The notes: a model not told the origin generated them from the letters alone. Numbered from the stretch's first letter, positions 1 through 10,625 are shown. The stretch: DNA of 64,000 bases from Magnetococcales bacterium (GCA_002753565.1 PEAM01000013.1:36800-100799), one strand, 5' to 3'. Numbers and translations: made by a program.

Positions 1-110
1 GGGGGCGGCCTGGTGTGCAGAACAATGGCAACGGCATTCGATTGGTGGTATCCAATTTCCGGTAGGTTGTGTATGATGAAGGAGAGAATAGTATCAACCC
101 GTAGGTTTAG
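1..110. other. leading segment with no recognisable gene
   Basis: No open frame, tRNA or terminator that I can support. It may hold the tail or promoter of whatever lies upstream, or the leader of the gene starting at 111. No clear -35/-10 pair was seen. Confidence 0.3.
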
Positions 111-776
111 ATGGAGAGATTTCTCGTGGGTCGTCTTAGAACATTGATTATTGGAGCCGGTGTGGCCTTTCTGGTCTCTGGCGTATTGAATATGGGGGGA
201 AAAGGGGATGGAAAGGTGGATTTTGACAGCCTTCTGACCATGGCCTTTCTGGTCTATATCTGGTACACTCTGCGTTGGGCCGCCTCTTCCAAAAACCGCA
301 AGAAGGACGCTTCGACCAAACCTCAGGAGTTGGACTCCCAAGGGCCAGAACCCGGTCAGAAACCTCCTCTTGACAAACGAACCGAAGCGGAAATTTTCCG
401 GATTCGTGAGATGATGCAGGAAAAAGAGCGCGCTGAAGGGGAGGAGTCACAGCCCCTTTCGGACCAACCCGGCACCAACCAGCCAAAGGCGGAGTCTATG
501 AACGATGCCATCCCCAACCTGCTCGGCTCTTTGCGACCAGACAATCACACCATTATTCGCCATAAGTCCCCCTGGGCCATTATTGAGCGGGGTGCTACCG
601 TAGGCCGTTTCCGTAACGCCCCCATTCCCGCCTGGATTGTTACTTCCGATAACCGTAAAGCCGATTATAACGGCATTACCGATGACCCTTCTCTGGAGGG
701 TGTCGTCTGTATTGAGGTGCCGGAGCGTTCCGAACTCATTCTGCCCCCAGGGCTGGTTTATCTCTTGCGTTCATGA
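111..776 (+). CDS. hypothetical two-TM membrane protein upstream of mutS
   Basis: I do not recognise this 221-residue protein. The N-terminus has two hydrophobic stretches (about residues 10-28 and 41-57), consistent with an inner-membrane anchor. A charged, Pro/Gln-rich linker follows (about 60-125), then a C-terminal domain of about 75 residues carrying GATVGRF and ILPPGLVYLL. The stop codon overlaps the mutS start as ATGA, so the two are probably cotranslated. That overlap is the best evidence that it is a real gene. The start is the first ATG; there is only a weak purine tract before it. No link to mismatch repair is implied beyond the shared transcript. Confidence 0.75.
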   Translation: MERFLVGRLRTLIIGAGVAFLVSGVLNMGGKGDGKVDFDSLLTMAFLVYIWYTLRWAASSKNRKKDASTKPQELDSQGPEPGQKPPLDKRTEAEIFRIREMMQEKERAEGEESQPLSDQPGTNQPKAESMNDAIPNLLGSLRPDNHTIIRHKSPWAIIERGATVGRFRNAPIPAWIVTSDNRKADYNGITDDPSLEGVVCIEVPERSELILPPGLVYLLRS

Positions 777-3394
777 CCGGTACCACCCCCAAGCACACGC
801 CGATGATCGCCCAGTTTCTGGCAATCAAGGCAGAACATCCCGACGCCCTGCTGTTTTATCGTATGGGGGAGTTTTACGAGCTGTTTTTTGACGATGCCCT
901 GACAGCTGCCCCTATTCTGGATATTATTCTGACCTCCCGAGGCAAATCGGGTGGTCAGCCGATTCCCATGGCTGGTGTTCCGGTCCATAGACTGGACTCC
1001 TATCTGAAAATAGCGGTGGAAGCGGGCCATAAGGTGGCGATCTGTGAACAGATGGAGCCCCCTGGCAAGGGCAAGGGGCCGGTACGCCGGGAGGTGTTAC
1101 GGGTGGTCACCAGCGGCACCCTGACCGAGGAGAGTCTGCTCAACCCCCGAAGCAACAATTTTCTTGTTGCCATTGCACCCCCTTCAAAAAAGAGCGGCTC
1201 CCCCGCCCTGGCGGCGCTGGATCTCTCTACCGGTCAATTTCAGGTGGGAGAGCCGGGATCTTGGGAGTTGACGTCGGCTTCCCTCTCGGGATTGAACCCG
1301 GTAGAGGTGGTCGCTCCTGAGGGGTGGAGCTGTCCTCAGGAGATTATGTCGTGGCAACATCGTATTACCCGTCGTCCAGGCTGGGAGTTTGACCGGGATC
1401 AGGCGGTTGAGAGGATAAAAAAACATTTTAACGTCGCTGTGCTGGAGGGTTTTGGCATTGCCGACTCCCCCTTGTGTCAGCGGGCAGCCGGAGCCTTGAT
1501 TGCCTATTGCCAGGAGACCCAGCGGGGCGCCCTCTCCCACATTACCGCCCTCTCCCGGACCTTGAGCGATCAATTCATGGTGCTGGATGATAACTGCCGG
1601 CGTAATCTGGAGATCAACGGCGCGCTGCGAGATGGGGGACGAAAGGGAAGTTTGTTGGGGGTGTTGGATGAGACGGCGACGGCTATGGGTAGCCGCCTGA
1701 TGACCCAGTGGTTGAACCGTCCGTTGCAACAGGTAGCCGAGATCCTCGCTCGACAAGAGGGGGTCGAATGGCTGTTGACCGGCAACCCCCTGGCAAGGGA
1801 GAGAATACGGGAGGTTTTGCAGAGGGTACGAGACCTGGAGAGGCTGCTGAGTCGCATTGCCCTGGGACGGGCTGCCCCAAGAGATTTTGGGGCGTTGCGG
1901 CTCACTTTGGAGCAGCTGCCGGTTTTGGCTGACAATCTGTCCGGGGATGATCTGCCTGCTATTCTACGGCAGGTTAAACGGTGTTTGGATGGTCATGAGC
2001 GGCTGTTAACCCTGCTGCAGTCGGTCTTGGCCGACAACCTGCCGGTAGCTTTGAAGGAGGGCGGGGTGATTCGGGTCGGTTACCATGCCGAGTTGGACCG
2101 CCTGCGGGATCTCTCTGGCGGTGGCAAAAAGGGGCTGGCTGATCTGGAGCGCCAGGAGCGGGAGAAGACGGGGATCCCCAGCTTGAAGGTGAAGTATCAC
2201 CGGACGTTCGGTTACACCTTGGAGGTAACCAACGTCCACAAAGAGCGGGTACCCTACAGCTACCAACACAAACAGACCATGGCCAACGCCATTCGCTATA
2301 CCACCCCGGAACTCAAGGAGTTTGAAGAGCAGATTTTTGATGCCGAGGAGCGGCTGCATCTGCTGGAGGCGGAGCTGTTTGACACTTTGAGTCAGGAGGT
2401 GGCAACCCATGCAGCCTCCCTCCAACAGACTGCTGTGGGTCTGGCCACCCTGGATGTATTGGCCACCTTTGCCCAAACTGCCGAGCAGCGGGATTTTCAT
2501 CGACCAGAGGTGAATGAAGAGTCGGTCATCCATATTCAACAGGGGCGTCATCCGGTGGTGGAGGCTCTTTTATGTGAGGAGCCTTTCGTACCCAACGACC
2601 TGCGGCTGGACACCCACGACAACCGTCTCTCTCTGATTACCGGCCCCAATATGGCGGGAAAGTCCACCTTTATGCGTCAGGTGGCCTTGATTGTTTTAAT
2701 GGCTCATACCGGCTCATTTGTGCCGGCCTCCAAGGCGGTGGTTGGTCTGACGGATCGGATTTTTACCCGGGTTGGGGCCGCTGACGATCTGGCGGGGGGG
2801 CGTTCGACCTTTATGGTGGAGATGACGGAAACGGCCCATATTCTTCACCATGCCACCACTCGCTCCTTGGTTGTCCTGGATGAGATTGGTCGGGGAACCT
2901 CCACCTTTGATGGTCTGTCCATTGCCTGGGCGGTGGTGGAGCGAATTCATGGGGTCTGTCGTTCCCGCACTCTTTTTGCCACCCACTATCATGAGTTGAC
3001 CGAGTTGGCGCGGTTGAAGCCGGGGATTGTCAATTATACGGTTGAGGTGAAGGAGTCCAGCCGTAGGATTCTTTTTCTGCGTACTATTGTGCCGGGGGCG
3101 GCCTCCAGCTCTTACGGTATTCATGTGGCGGAGTTGGCGGGGTTGCCCAGAGAGGTGATCCGTCGGGCCAGGGAGGTGTTAAGTCAGTTGGAGGAGGCCG
3201 AACAGAAAAAGCCTGCGCCCTCATCGGCCAAAAAAGCGAGCCAAGCAGAGGCGTATGTGGAGCCGACCCAGCTGAGTCTGTTTATGGAGGCCCCCCCGGA
3301 ACCGGCTTTGAGTGAACTCAAGGCGTTGGACCCGGATGATCTTACTCCCCGGCAGGCGTTAGAGGCTCTCTATCGCTTGAAAAAGCTGCTTTAG
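773..3394 (+). CDS. mutS: DNA mismatch repair protein MutS
   Basis: MutS of 873 residues, normal for the family. It recognises mispaired or looped-out bases and starts methyl-directed or nick-directed repair with MutL. The mismatch-reading Phe-x-Glu motif is in RMGEFYELF near residue 35. The connector, lever and clamp domains follow. The ATPase has Walker A GPNMAGKSTF near residue 625, Walker B LVVLDEIGRGTSTFDG near 700 and the conserved FATHYHEL histidine. The C-terminal end LTPRQALEALYRLKKL matches the dimerisation helix of bacterial MutS1. It overlaps the upstream membrane-protein gene by four bases. A dispersed hairpin-rich repeat lies about 90 bp after the stop. Confidence 0.98.
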   Translation: MTGTTPKHTPMIAQFLAIKAEHPDALLFYRMGEFYELFFDDALTAAPILDIILTSRGKSGGQPIPMAGVPVHRLDSYLKIAVEAGHKVAICEQMEPPGKGKGPVRREVLRVVTSGTLTEESLLNPRSNNFLVAIAPPSKKSGSPALAALDLSTGQFQVGEPGSWELTSASLSGLNPVEVVAPEGWSCPQEIMSWQHRITRRPGWEFDRDQAVERIKKHFNVAVLEGFGIADSPLCQRAAGALIAYCQETQRGALSHITALSRTLSDQFMVLDDNCRRNLEINGALRDGGRKGSLLGVLDETATAMGSRLMTQWLNRPLQQVAEILARQEGVEWLLTGNPLARERIREVLQRVRDLERLLSRIALGRAAPRDFGALRLTLEQLPVLADNLSGDDLPAILRQVKRCLDGHERLLTLLQSVLADNLPVALKEGGVIRVGYHAELDRLRDLSGGGKKGLADLERQEREKTGIPSLKVKYHRTFGYTLEVTNVHKERVPYSYQHKQTMANAIRYTTPELKEFEEQIFDAEERLHLLEAELFDTLSQEVATHAASLQQTAVGLATLDVLATFAQTAEQRDFHRPEVNEESVIHIQQGRHPVVEALLCEEPFVPNDLRLDTHDNRLSLITGPNMAGKSTFMRQVALIVLMAHTGSFVPASKAVVGLTDRIFTRVGAADDLAGGRSTFMVEMTETAHILHHATTRSLVVLDEIGRGTSTFDGLSIAWAVVERIHGVCRSRTLFATHYHELTELARLKPGIVNYTVEVKESSRRILFLRTIVPGAASSSYGIHVAELAGLPREVIRRAREVLSQLEEAEQKKPAPSSAKKASQAEAYVEPTQLSLFMEAPPEPALSELKALDPDDLTPRQALEALYRLKKLL

Positions 3395-3481
3395 GAGTCT
3401 GGCAATAATAACCTGCGCAGATTGTGTCGGATTTTGGTTCACCTGCAAGGCGTGGAAAGGTGCGCATACTCGTTGTATGTA

Positions 3482-3696
3482 TAGAGATTTCAAACCAAAT
3501 TTGTACAAAACGATTGCGGATGGGTCTGGGAAGGCATGAATGCCTTCCCAGCGGGTTTGGGCAGCGCCCAAGGTCCTAAACCTTTGACTTTGCTTTTTTT
3601 TTAATTTTAAAAGCGTGGGGGTTTGGGGGCCTGCAAGGCCTCCCAAGGTGTTGACTTTGCCTTAAACCATTGACCCAATTTGGTCTGAAATCTCTA
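3482..3696 (+). repeat. MITE-like dispersed repeat, copy A (full length)
   Basis: Non-coding element of about 215 bp. The left end TAGAGATTTCAAACCAAAT and the right end, read in reverse complement, TAGAGATTTCAGACCAAAT match at 18 of 19 positions. The ends start with TA, as expected of a TA-targeting transposon. Inside are perfect hairpins: GGGAAGGCAT paired with ATGCCTTCCC (3528-3549), TTGGGC with GCCCAA, and GGCCT with AGGCC. Related copies occur at 25.75, 34.97, 51.82 and 63.76 kb. There is no open frame, so it would have to be mobilised by another transposase; IS630 is inferred. Confidence 0.8.
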
Positions 3697-3705
3697 TAAG
3701 CCTCC

Positions 3706-4710
3706 TTAGCTGGGAAAATCCTGCCAAAAGCTCCGATGTAGATCTTCCTTGAGTTGTGTCAAGCGTGGCCCAACACCTATTCGGGGCAGGGCCAGCCGGT
3801 TGCTGCTTTTACGCACTACCCCCGGTGTGGTGGTGGTGGCGGTGTGGAAGCCGAAACGGTCCAGCAGAGCCATGGCCTGAGGGGAGCAGTCCCGGCTTCT
3901 ACCGTTGGGAAAGGCAAAATGGTGACAGGCACCAAGCCGAGACTCGATGGCTGTTTTGGAGCGCTCAATCTGCGCTGTCATCTCCTCCAAGCTCTGCCTG
4001 GTGTGCAGCAGAGCATGATCGTGACAGTGAGAACCAATAATTACCCCCCGTTTAGAGAGCTGCTCCACCTCCTGCCAAGAGAGGGGTTGGTCTGAGTCGA
4101 AGCGCTCATCCAACCTAAGCCACTGCTCTTCGGAGAGTAGGGAGCGCAGACGGTTTACAAGCAGGCGAACCCGCTCTTGGGGGGCGGTTTTCAACTGGCT
4201 TACCACCCCTTGATAGGCCCGTTTTCTGGCCTCCTCTCCTACCAGGGAGAGGGGAGGGCCCTTTTCATCCAGCAAAAAGTGGGTTTGTTGGGTGTAGTTC
4301 AGCGCAACCCGAGCGATATAGGTGGGAAATCGGCTCCCCTCGCTGATGTGGCCGGTGGAGAGGTAGATGCCAAAGGGGATGTTAAAGGTAGAGAGAATAG
4401 GCTCGACCAGGGTCAGGTTGTTGCGGTAGCCGTCATCGAAGGTAAGGATAATGGCGTTGGTGGGTAGCTCCTCTTGCCCTTGGGTTGCATCGTAGAGGTC
4501 ATCCAGGGATACCGGCGTGTAGTTGGCTCGGATGAAGAGGATGATTTTCTCGAAGTGTGACCGCTGCAGATGGAGGCTCTGAACGTGAGGGTCGACTATC
4601 TTCTCTACCACGCCATGAAAAAAAAGGATGGGGACGCTGGGCACCAACCGTCTGGCCAGCGGTTCCATGGCGTGGGAAATTTTTTCCCACTGATAGGACC
4701 AGAAATTCAT
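3706..4710 (-). CDS. polysaccharide deacetylase (NodB-type)
   Basis: Carbohydrate esterase family 4-like protein of 334 residues, which would remove acetyl groups from N-acetylated surface or cell-wall sugars. Visible motifs are the metal and catalytic TFDDGYRNN segment, followed by SHCHDHALL carrying the H-x3-H metal ligands. FAFPNGR near the C-terminus fits the later NodB motifs. I chose the ATG at 4710 because GGAGGG lies about seven bases before it; a longer frame starting at 4806 has no such site. There is no clear signal peptide, so it is probably cytoplasmic or membrane-associated. It is divergent from secA, whose start is 175 bp away. The exact substrate is unknown. Confidence 0.85.
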   Translation of the reverse strand: MNFWSYQWEKISHAMEPLARRLVPSVPILFFHGVVEKIVDPHVQSLHLQRSHFEKIILFIRANYTPVSLDDLYDATQGQEELPTNAIILTFDDGYRNNLTLVEPILSTFNIPFGIYLSTGHISEGSRFPTYIARVALNYTQQTHFLLDEKGPPLSLVGEEARKRAYQGVVSQLKTAPQERVRLLVNRLRSLLSEEQWLRLDERFDSDQPLSWQEVEQLSKRGVIIGSHCHDHALLHTRQSLEEMTAQIERSKTAIESRLGACHHFAFPNGRSRDCSPQAMALLDRFGFHTATTTTPGVVRKSSNRLALPRIGVGPRLTQLKEDLHRSFWQDFPS

Positions 4711-4885
4711 GGTCAACCCTCCGTTATTGCTCCTCGGAACCCCCGGCACCCTATCCCCTGTGTTGGGGATTGGTGTGGCTGGTTTGGTGCAAAAAAATTG
4801 CTGCACTATTTATCTGTATGCTAGAGTGGTGTGTTTCTCTATAGAATACAAAATTCAAGATTTTATTGTTGAAGGAAGTCCTTAC

Positions 4886-7585
4886 ATGTTCGGCGCAATT
4901 GCAAAAAAAATATTCGGGTCTAGTAATGACCGTTATCTTGCCAGGCTACAACCTCTCATCGACACCATAAATGGTCTGGAAGCTGAAATCAAACCATTGA
5001 GCGATGCGGCTTTGCGGGGGATGACCGATACGTTCAAAAAACGCCTGGCAGAAGGAGAGACCCTGGACGACCTGCTGCCCGAGGCTTTTGCTGTGGTTCG
5101 GGAGGCCAGCGTTCGATCCATCGGCCTGCGCCATTTTGATGTGCAGTTGGTGGGTGGGGTGGTTCTCCATCAGGGCAAGATTACGGAGATGAAAACCGGT
5201 GAGGGAAAAACCCTCATGGCTACCCTGCCTCTCTATCTCAACGCCCTCTCAGGCAAAGGGGCTCACCTGATTACCGTCAACGACTATCTGGCATCCCGTG
5301 ATGCCGAATGGATGGGGAAAATCTATGGTTTCCTGGGGATGGAGGTGGGGGTCATCGTCCACGGTATGGATGACGAGCAGCGTACCAAGGCCTATCTTGC
5401 CGATATCACCTATGGTACCAACAACGAGTTTGGCTTTGACTTTCTGAAAGACAACATGAAGTTCAGTCTATCGGAGATGTGCCAGAGAGAGCTGAATTTT
5501 GCCATCGTCGACGAGGTGGACTCCATTCTAATCGACGAAGCCCGTACGCCGCTCATTATCTCCGGCCCCACCGAAGATAACACCGACAAATATTACCGGG
5601 TAGACCGACTGATTCCCCACCTGGAAAAGGAGACCCACTACACCATCGACGAAAAGGCTCGCACCGTTGTCTTCACCGAAGAGGGAAACGAAGCGGTTGA
5701 GCAGTTGCTGGCCAAAAACAAGCTCCTCAAAGAGGGGAACATGTACGATGTGGGCAATGTCGAAGTGGTCCACCATGTCAATCAGGCCCTGCGTGCCCAC
5801 GCCCTGTTCGAGTTGGACAAAGATTATATCGTTAAAGATGGCGAGGTGGTCATCATCGACGAATTTACCGGACGGATGATGCCCGGTCGGCGCTATTCGG
5901 ATGGACTGCATCAGGCGCTGGAGGCCAAAGAGCAGGTTGTGATTCAAAACGAATCTCAAACCCTGGCCTCCATCACCTTCCAAAATCTTTTCCGCATGTA
6001 CAACAAACTGGCCGGAATGACCGGAACCGCCGATACAGAAGCCGCCGAGTTTCAATCCATCTATAACCTGGAGGTGATCATCATCCCCACCAACCGGGAG
6101 ATGATCCGGGTGGATCATGACGATGTGGTCTATCGGACCGAGACGGAAAAACAGGACTCTATTGTGGAGGATATTCTCGATGCCCATGGTCGTGGTCAGC
6201 CTGTTTTGGTGGGAACCATCTCTATTGAAAAATCGGAGGAGCTATCCCGTATCCTGAAAAAAGCCAAGATACCCCACACGGTTCTCAACGCCAAATACCA
6301 CGAAAAAGAGGCCAGCATTGTCGCCCAGGCCGGACGTAAAGGCGCGGTGACCATCGCCACCAATATGGCGGGACGGGGAACCGATATCCAGTTGGGCGGT
6401 AATCCGACCATGCGTATCGAGGTGGAAATTCCCAAAAGTGTTGAGGAGGGGAAAAGAGCGGCGCTGGAGAGGGCTATCCACGAGGAGTGCCAGTTGGAAA
6501 AAGAGGCGGTTTTGGCGGCAGGGGGGCTCTATATTCTCGCCACAGAGCGGCACGAATCCCGCCGTATTGACAATCAGCTTCGCGGACGGGCCGGTCGTCA
6601 GGGTGATCCGGGTGCCAGCCGTTTTTATCTCTCCCTGCAAGACGATCTCATGCGGATTTTTGGCTCGGAACGCATGGATGGCATGCTGCAAAAACTGGGT
6701 CTGGAAGAGGGCGAAGCGATTATCCATCCCTGGATCAACAAAGCCATTGAGTCCGCCCAGAAAAAGGTGGAGGGGCGCAACTTCGATATCCGTAAAAACC
6801 TGCTCAAATATGACGATGTCATGAACGAGCAGCGCAAGGTGATCTATGACCAGCGGCGGGAGTTGATGCAGGATGAGGATATTTCTGACTTTTTAGACGA
6901 TGTTCGTGCCGAGATTGCTGAATCCATGACGGATGAATATCTGCCAGAGAGTGTCTATCCTGAGGAGTGGAATACCACCGAGTTTATGCACAACATCAAA
7001 CGTCAGTTTGGTGTTAAAGTGGATGCAGAGCTCTGGAAAACAGAAGATGGTGTGACCAATAAGGTCGCCTTTGAAAGAACCCTGGCAGCCATCAATGCCT
7101 ATAACAAGGCCCGAGAGGAGTCCATGGGGACGGAGCTTATCCACTATCTGGAGAAGACCATTACCTTGCAGATTCTCGACTACCTCTGGAAAGACCATCT
7201 GTTAAACATGGACCACCTCAAGGAGGGTATCCATCTGCGCGGATACGCCCAGAAAGACCCCCTGAATGAATATAAGCGGGAGGCCTTTGAGCTGTTTGAC
7301 AACCTGCTGGAACGCATTAAGCTTGAGGCCATCGAGGTTCTGTCTCGTGTGGAGGTCAACGAGCCACAAGAGGTGCAACAACAGGAAGAGGAGCGGGCCA
7401 GCAAGCGGGATCAATCCCTCTCCATGAACCATCCCAACTCCGAAAGTTGGAGTGGTGAGGGGAAAAATTCGGCTCAGGAGGGACAGACCCCCTTCAGGCG
7501 TCAGGGGGAGAAGGTCGGTCGTAACGCACCCTGCACCTGTGGAAGCGGTAAAAAATACAAACACTGCTGTGGCCGAATCAGTTAA
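4886..7585 (+). CDS. secA: preprotein translocase ATPase SecA
   Basis: SecA of 899 residues, the motor that pushes unfolded preproteins through SecYEG. The DEAD motor has Walker [10 protein letters not shown] near residue 105 and Walker [17 protein letters not shown] near 210. Helicase motifs continue with [10 protein letters not shown] and [13 protein letters not shown]. The C-terminal zinc-binding SEC-C motif [13 protein letters not shown] is present, which binds SecB and lipid. The open frame continues upstream to 4709, but the family N-terminus [11 protein letters not shown] begins at the ATG at 4886, preceded by GAAGGAAG. A glycosyltransferase follows 30 bp downstream on the same strand. 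Confidence 0.98.
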   Translation: MFGAIAKKIFGSSNDRYLARLQPLIDTINGLEAEIKPLSDAALRGMTDTFKKRLAEGETLDDLLPEAFAVVREASVRSIGLRHFDVQLVGGVVLHQGKITEMKTGEGKTLMATLPLYLNALSGKGAHLITVNDYLASRDAEWMGKIYGFLGMEVGVIVHGMDDEQRTKAYLADITYGTNNEFGFDFLKDNMKFSLSEMCQRELNFAIVDEVDSILIDEARTPLIISGPTEDNTDKYYRVDRLIPHLEKETHYTIDEKARTVVFTEEGNEAVEQLLAKNKLLKEGNMYDVGNVEVVHHVNQALRAHALFELDKDYIVKDGEVVIIDEFTGRMMPGRRYSDGLHQALEAKEQVVIQNESQTLASITFQNLFRMYNKLAGMTGTADTEAAEFQSIYNLEVIIIPTNREMIRVDHDDVVYRTETEKQDSIVEDILDAHGRGQPVLVGTISIEKSEELSRILKKAKIPHTVLNAKYHEKEASIVAQAGRKGAVTIATNMAGRGTDIQLGGNPTMRIEVEIPKSVEEGKRAALERAIHEECQLEKEAVLAAGGLYILATERHESRRIDNQLRGRAGRQGDPGASRFYLSLQDDLMRIFGSERMDGMLQKLGLEEGEAIIHPWINKAIESAQKKVEGRNFDIRKNLLKYDDVMNEQRKVIYDQRRELMQDEDISDFLDDVRAEIAESMTDEYLPESVYPEEWNTTEFMHNIKRQFGVKVDAELWKTEDGVTNKVAFERTLAAINAYNKAREESMGTELIHYLEKTITLQILDYLWKDHLLNMDHLKEGIHLRGYAQKDPLNEYKREAFELFDNLLERIKLEAIEVLSRVEVNEPQEVQQQEEERASKRDQSLSMNHPNSESWSGEGKNSAQEGQTPFRRQGEKVGRNAPCTCGSGKKYKHCCGRIS

Positions 7586-7615
7586 CAACAGCTACAGGTA
7601 ACGGGCGCCGACAAT

Positions 7616-8881
7616 ATGGCGATGATTCCATCGGACAGACCAACCCTCTTGATGGTCGCCTTTCACTTTCCACCTGCCTTGGGAAGTGGTGTTCAACGGA
7701 CCCTGAGCTTCTGCCGCGATCTGCCCGATTTCGGCTGGCAACCCGAGGTGCTGACTGCCCACCCGCGGGTATTTCCCCGCAAGAGCAGCGGGCAGATTAA
7801 CGATATTCCAAGCCAACTCACGGTCCAGCGGGCCTTTGCGTTAGATGCGGCTAAAGATCTTGCCGTTGCCGGTCGTTATCTGCAACAAACCGCCTCACCC
7901 GACCGCTGGGCCAGTTGGCGTCTGTGGGCTGTCCCCAAGGGGATGGCCATGATACGACGCCACCGCCCCCAGGCGATCTGGGCCACCTATCCCATTACCA
8001 CCAGCCTGCTGATTGCCCACACCCTGCACAAAAAGAGTGGTATTCCCTGGATAGCGGACTTCAGAGATCCTCTGGTATACGATCCCGACCCGGATGATCC
8101 TGTCATGAGCGAGGTGTACGCTGCCATTGAAAAAAAGTGTGTCGAGAGCTGCCACAAAGCCATTGTTACAACCCAGGGACATCGACATCTTTTTCAGCAA
8201 AAATATCCTCACCTACCCGATGACCGCTGGCAGGTCATCCCCAACGGGTATGATGCCGCCATCTGTACCGAAGTGGAAAACGGGGCTGCCTGCCCCCAAG
8301 GAGGAGGCCAAATAACCCTGCTCCATAGTGGCACGCTCTATACGGGGCCGGATGAACGAGACCCGCGCCCCTTCTTCGCTGTGCTGGCTCGCCTGCTGAA
8401 AGCAGGTCGCATCCATCCGACCACGCTGCACATTCTTTTTCGGGCAACCAGTCACGACCAGGAGATCCAAGGTATGATTGCGGCGGCTGGCCTCACAGAG
8501 CTGGTAACCATCAAACCCCCTCTATCCTATCGCGAGGCGCTGGAGGAGATGTTTCAGGTGGATGGGTTGTTGCTATTTCAGGGGGGGTTCTACAAGCATC
8601 AGGTGCCGGCTAAACTGTTTGAATATTTTCGGGCCAAACGGCCTATTCTGGCTCTGGTCGATCCGGAAGGGGACACCGCCCAACTGATGCGAGAGGCGGG
8701 GGTGACAACCCTTGCTCCCCTGCGAGGGGAAGAGGAGATAGAAAAACAGTTGCTGCGGGTTTTGCAGAGCATTCAAACCCGACAACCCATTCTGACCGAC
8801 CCAGAGCAGTTGATGCGTTTTTCCCGCTATGCCCGAGCCGGAGAGTTGGCGGAGGTTCTAGACCAGATCCACCCCAGCTGA
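7616..8881 (+). CDS. glycosyltransferase, GT4-like
   Basis: 421-residue GT-B fold glycosyltransferase. The N-terminal Rossmann half has the donor-loop pattern MVAFHFPPALGSGVQRT, and PWIADFRDPL around residue 145 is common in GT4-type enzymes. The C-terminal half has KLFEYFRAKRPILAL, the usual nucleotide-sugar binding region with a degenerate E-x7-E. It probably adds a sugar to a surface glycan or lipid-linked intermediate; donor and acceptor cannot be read from sequence. It lies 30 bp after secA and is convergent with the sigma-54 regulator, the two stops being 10 bp apart. Start is the ATG at 7616; a second ATG two codons later is equally possible. Confidence 0.85.
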   Translation: MAMIPSDRPTLLMVAFHFPPALGSGVQRTLSFCRDLPDFGWQPEVLTAHPRVFPRKSSGQINDIPSQLTVQRAFALDAAKDLAVAGRYLQQTASPDRWASWRLWAVPKGMAMIRRHRPQAIWATYPITTSLLIAHTLHKKSGIPWIADFRDPLVYDPDPDDPVMSEVYAAIEKKCVESCHKAIVTTQGHRHLFQQKYPHLPDDRWQVIPNGYDAAICTEVENGAACPQGGGQITLLHSGTLYTGPDERDPRPFFAVLARLLKAGRIHPTTLHILFRATSHDQEIQGMIAAAGLTELVTIKPPLSYREALEEMFQVDGLLLFQGGFYKHQVPAKLFEYFRAKRPILALVDPEGDTAQLMREAGVTTLAPLRGEEEIEKQLLRVLQSIQTRQPILTDPEQLMRFSRYARAGELAEVLDQIHPS

Positions 8882-8891
8882 TGACGATAGA

Positions 8892-10592
8892 TCAATCGAT
8901 ATTCAACCGCTCCATCCATCGATAGAGCGTACTGCGGCTAACCCCCAAGGCCTTGGCAGCCTGACCCTTGTTCCATTGGGCCGCCTGCAGACTGGCGATC
9001 ACCCTGTCCCGCTCCGAAACCGTACTCCCGGAACCGTTCTCCTCGACAATACCCAGCTCTCTCTTGATGCTGGAGAGGTTTCGCGGCAGGTGGGCCAGAC
9101 CAATAGCCGACTCCCGACAGACCACAAAACCATGCTCCAGCACATGTTCCAATTCTCGCACATTACCCGGCCAGTGGTACTTTTTGAACAGAGCCATGAC
9201 CGGTTCGGTAACCGATTCGATGTTTTTTTTGAACTGCTGATTAAACTTGCCAATAAAATGGTCGGTAAGCAGAGGGATATCCTCTGTTCGCTCCTTTAGG
9301 GCTGGCAGGCGGATCTCCACCACATTGAGGCGATAGAACAGATCTTTGCGAAAAAGCCCCTCATTCACCTTGGCCTGAAGATCTCGATTGGTGGCAGCAA
9401 TCACCCGAATATCCAGTTTGATGGAGCGGGTATCCCCCACCCGCTCAATAACCCTCTCTTGCAGTACTCGCAGTAAACGGGTCTGCATATTGGCGCTGAT
9501 ATCGCCGATTTCATCCAATAAAATGGTGCCGCCGTTGGCTAGCTGAAAGCGACCGATCTTATCTTTGTGGGCGCCGGTAAAAGAGCCTTTGATATGGCCA
9601 AACAGCTCGCTCTCCAACAGGGTTTCCGTCAATCCGGCACAGTTGACCTTAACCAGTGGCCCCTCACCCCGGCTTCCTTGAAAATGCAACGCCTCGGCAA
9701 CCAACTCCTTGCCGGTGCCGCTATCCCCGGTTATCAACACCGAGGTGTCGACAATCGCCAGATCTTCAATCAGGCTGAAAATGTGTCGCATGGCCGGACT
9801 GCGCCCCAACAGACGATGAAAACGGCTCCGTTCTCGCCGGTTTTGCTCCAGGTGCGCCAGGCGGGTAACATCCAAAATCACCACCACAATGCCATTAAAC
9901 TGATGGCGGGTATTGAGCAGCGGTGAAACCGAGACATGGATGACTTGGGATTCGTGCCGAGAATTTTTACAGGAAATTTCAACACGCTCGATGGGCATTT
10001 TGCCTTCGAAAACCCTGGAAACCTGCTCTTTCAACGACTCACAATGGATAACCGAAAGATAAGAGCGCCCGATGACCGCATCCGAGAGGCCGCACAACTG
10101 CTGACCTGCCCGGTTTACATCCCGAATGGAGCCATCCGGGTCCAGGGTGATAATGGCCTCTTGGACACTATCGAAAACCGCCTCCAGATGCTGTTGGGCC
10201 TCCTGTTTTTGGTCGCGGATTTTTTTGTGGCCTAACGCCTGGGCGACACGTTTAAGCAGCTTTTGGGGAGAGACCGGCTTGGAGAGGTAGTCGAACGCGC
10301 CCTCTTGAAGGGCCTGCTGAGCTGTCTCCAGGCTTGGCTGGCCGGTCACAAGTATCACGTAGGCCAGCGGGTCTTTCTGGCGGATCTGATGCAGTAACTC
10401 CAGCCCGGTGGAGTCTCCCAGCCAGACATCGGAGACGATCAGATCGAACTGATCCATAGAGAGTCGCTCCAAGGCTTCATCCAGTGAACCAGCCATCGTA
10501 ATCTGGTGGCCGGCCTCCTCCAGCACAGCTTCAAAAAGGGCCAGGATATCCGGCTGATCGTCCACCAATAAGATAGAGTTATGATTATTCAT
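8892..10592 (-). CDS. sigma-54-dependent response regulator (REC-PAS-AAA-Fis)
   Basis: NtrC-class activator of 566 residues. The receiver has acidic pocket VDDQPD and likely phosphoacceptor Asp55 in IVSDVWLGD. A PAS domain spans about 130-250. The AAA+ domain has Walker A TGDSGTGKE, the sigma-54 contact loop as GSFTGA (Ser for the first Ala) and Walker B GGTILLDEIGD. A Fis-type helix-turn-helix ends the protein (KGQAAKALGVSRSTLYRWM). The longer frame begins at a TTG at 10616 inside a palindrome; the ATG at 10592 gives a normal receiver N-terminus, so I chose that. No cognate kinase is adjacent. The divergent ankyrin-cytochrome operon is the obvious target because it has a -24/-12 promoter. 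Confidence 0.93.
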   Translation of the reverse strand: MNNHNSILLVDDQPDILALFEAVLEEAGHQITMAGSLDEALERLSMDQFDLIVSDVWLGDSTGLELLHQIRQKDPLAYVILVTGQPSLETAQQALQEGAFDYLSKPVSPQKLLKRVAQALGHKKIRDQKQEAQQHLEAVFDSVQEAIITLDPDGSIRDVNRAGQQLCGLSDAVIGRSYLSVIHCESLKEQVSRVFEGKMPIERVEISCKNSRHESQVIHVSVSPLLNTRHQFNGIVVVILDVTRLAHLEQNRRERSRFHRLLGRSPAMRHIFSLIEDLAIVDTSVLITGDSGTGKELVAEALHFQGSRGEGPLVKVNCAGLTETLLESELFGHIKGSFTGAHKDKIGRFQLANGGTILLDEIGDISANMQTRLLRVLQERVIERVGDTRSIKLDIRVIAATNRDLQAKVNEGLFRKDLFYRLNVVEIRLPALKERTEDIPLLTDHFIGKFNQQFKKNIESVTEPVMALFKKYHWPGNVRELEHVLEHGFVVCRESAIGLAHLPRNLSSIKRELGIVEENGSGSTVSERDRVIASLQAAQWNKGQAAKALGVSRSTLYRWMERLNID

Positions 10593-10625
10593 GACACATT
10601 TTGTCCCATGGGACAAAATGTGTCA
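10592..10625. promoter_or_regulatory. 34-bp perfect palindrome, likely regulator binding site
   Basis: Arms GACACATTTTGTCCCA and its exact reverse complement abut with no spacer, plus one more matching T/A pair outside. A third half-site, GACACTTTGTCCCATG, follows at 10627-10642. The palindrome touches the start codon of the sigma-54 regulator and lies about 225-255 bp upstream of the -24/-12 promoter of the divergent operon. This is a typical enhancer position for a Fis-type helix-turn-helix dimer. Binding by this regulator, with autoregulation, is inferred. Confidence 0.7.

Noticed and set aside
3410..3481. possible second palindromic repeat just before MITE copy A (GCATAC/GTATGT)
   Set aside because: Only one arm is convincing and it does not resume after the MITE.
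4709..4885. N-terminal extension of the secA frame
   Set aside because: Family start and ribosome site are at 4886; the extension overlaps the divergent deacetylase start.
5528..6187. 219-codon antisense frame within secA
   Set aside because: Entirely inside secA and without own signals.
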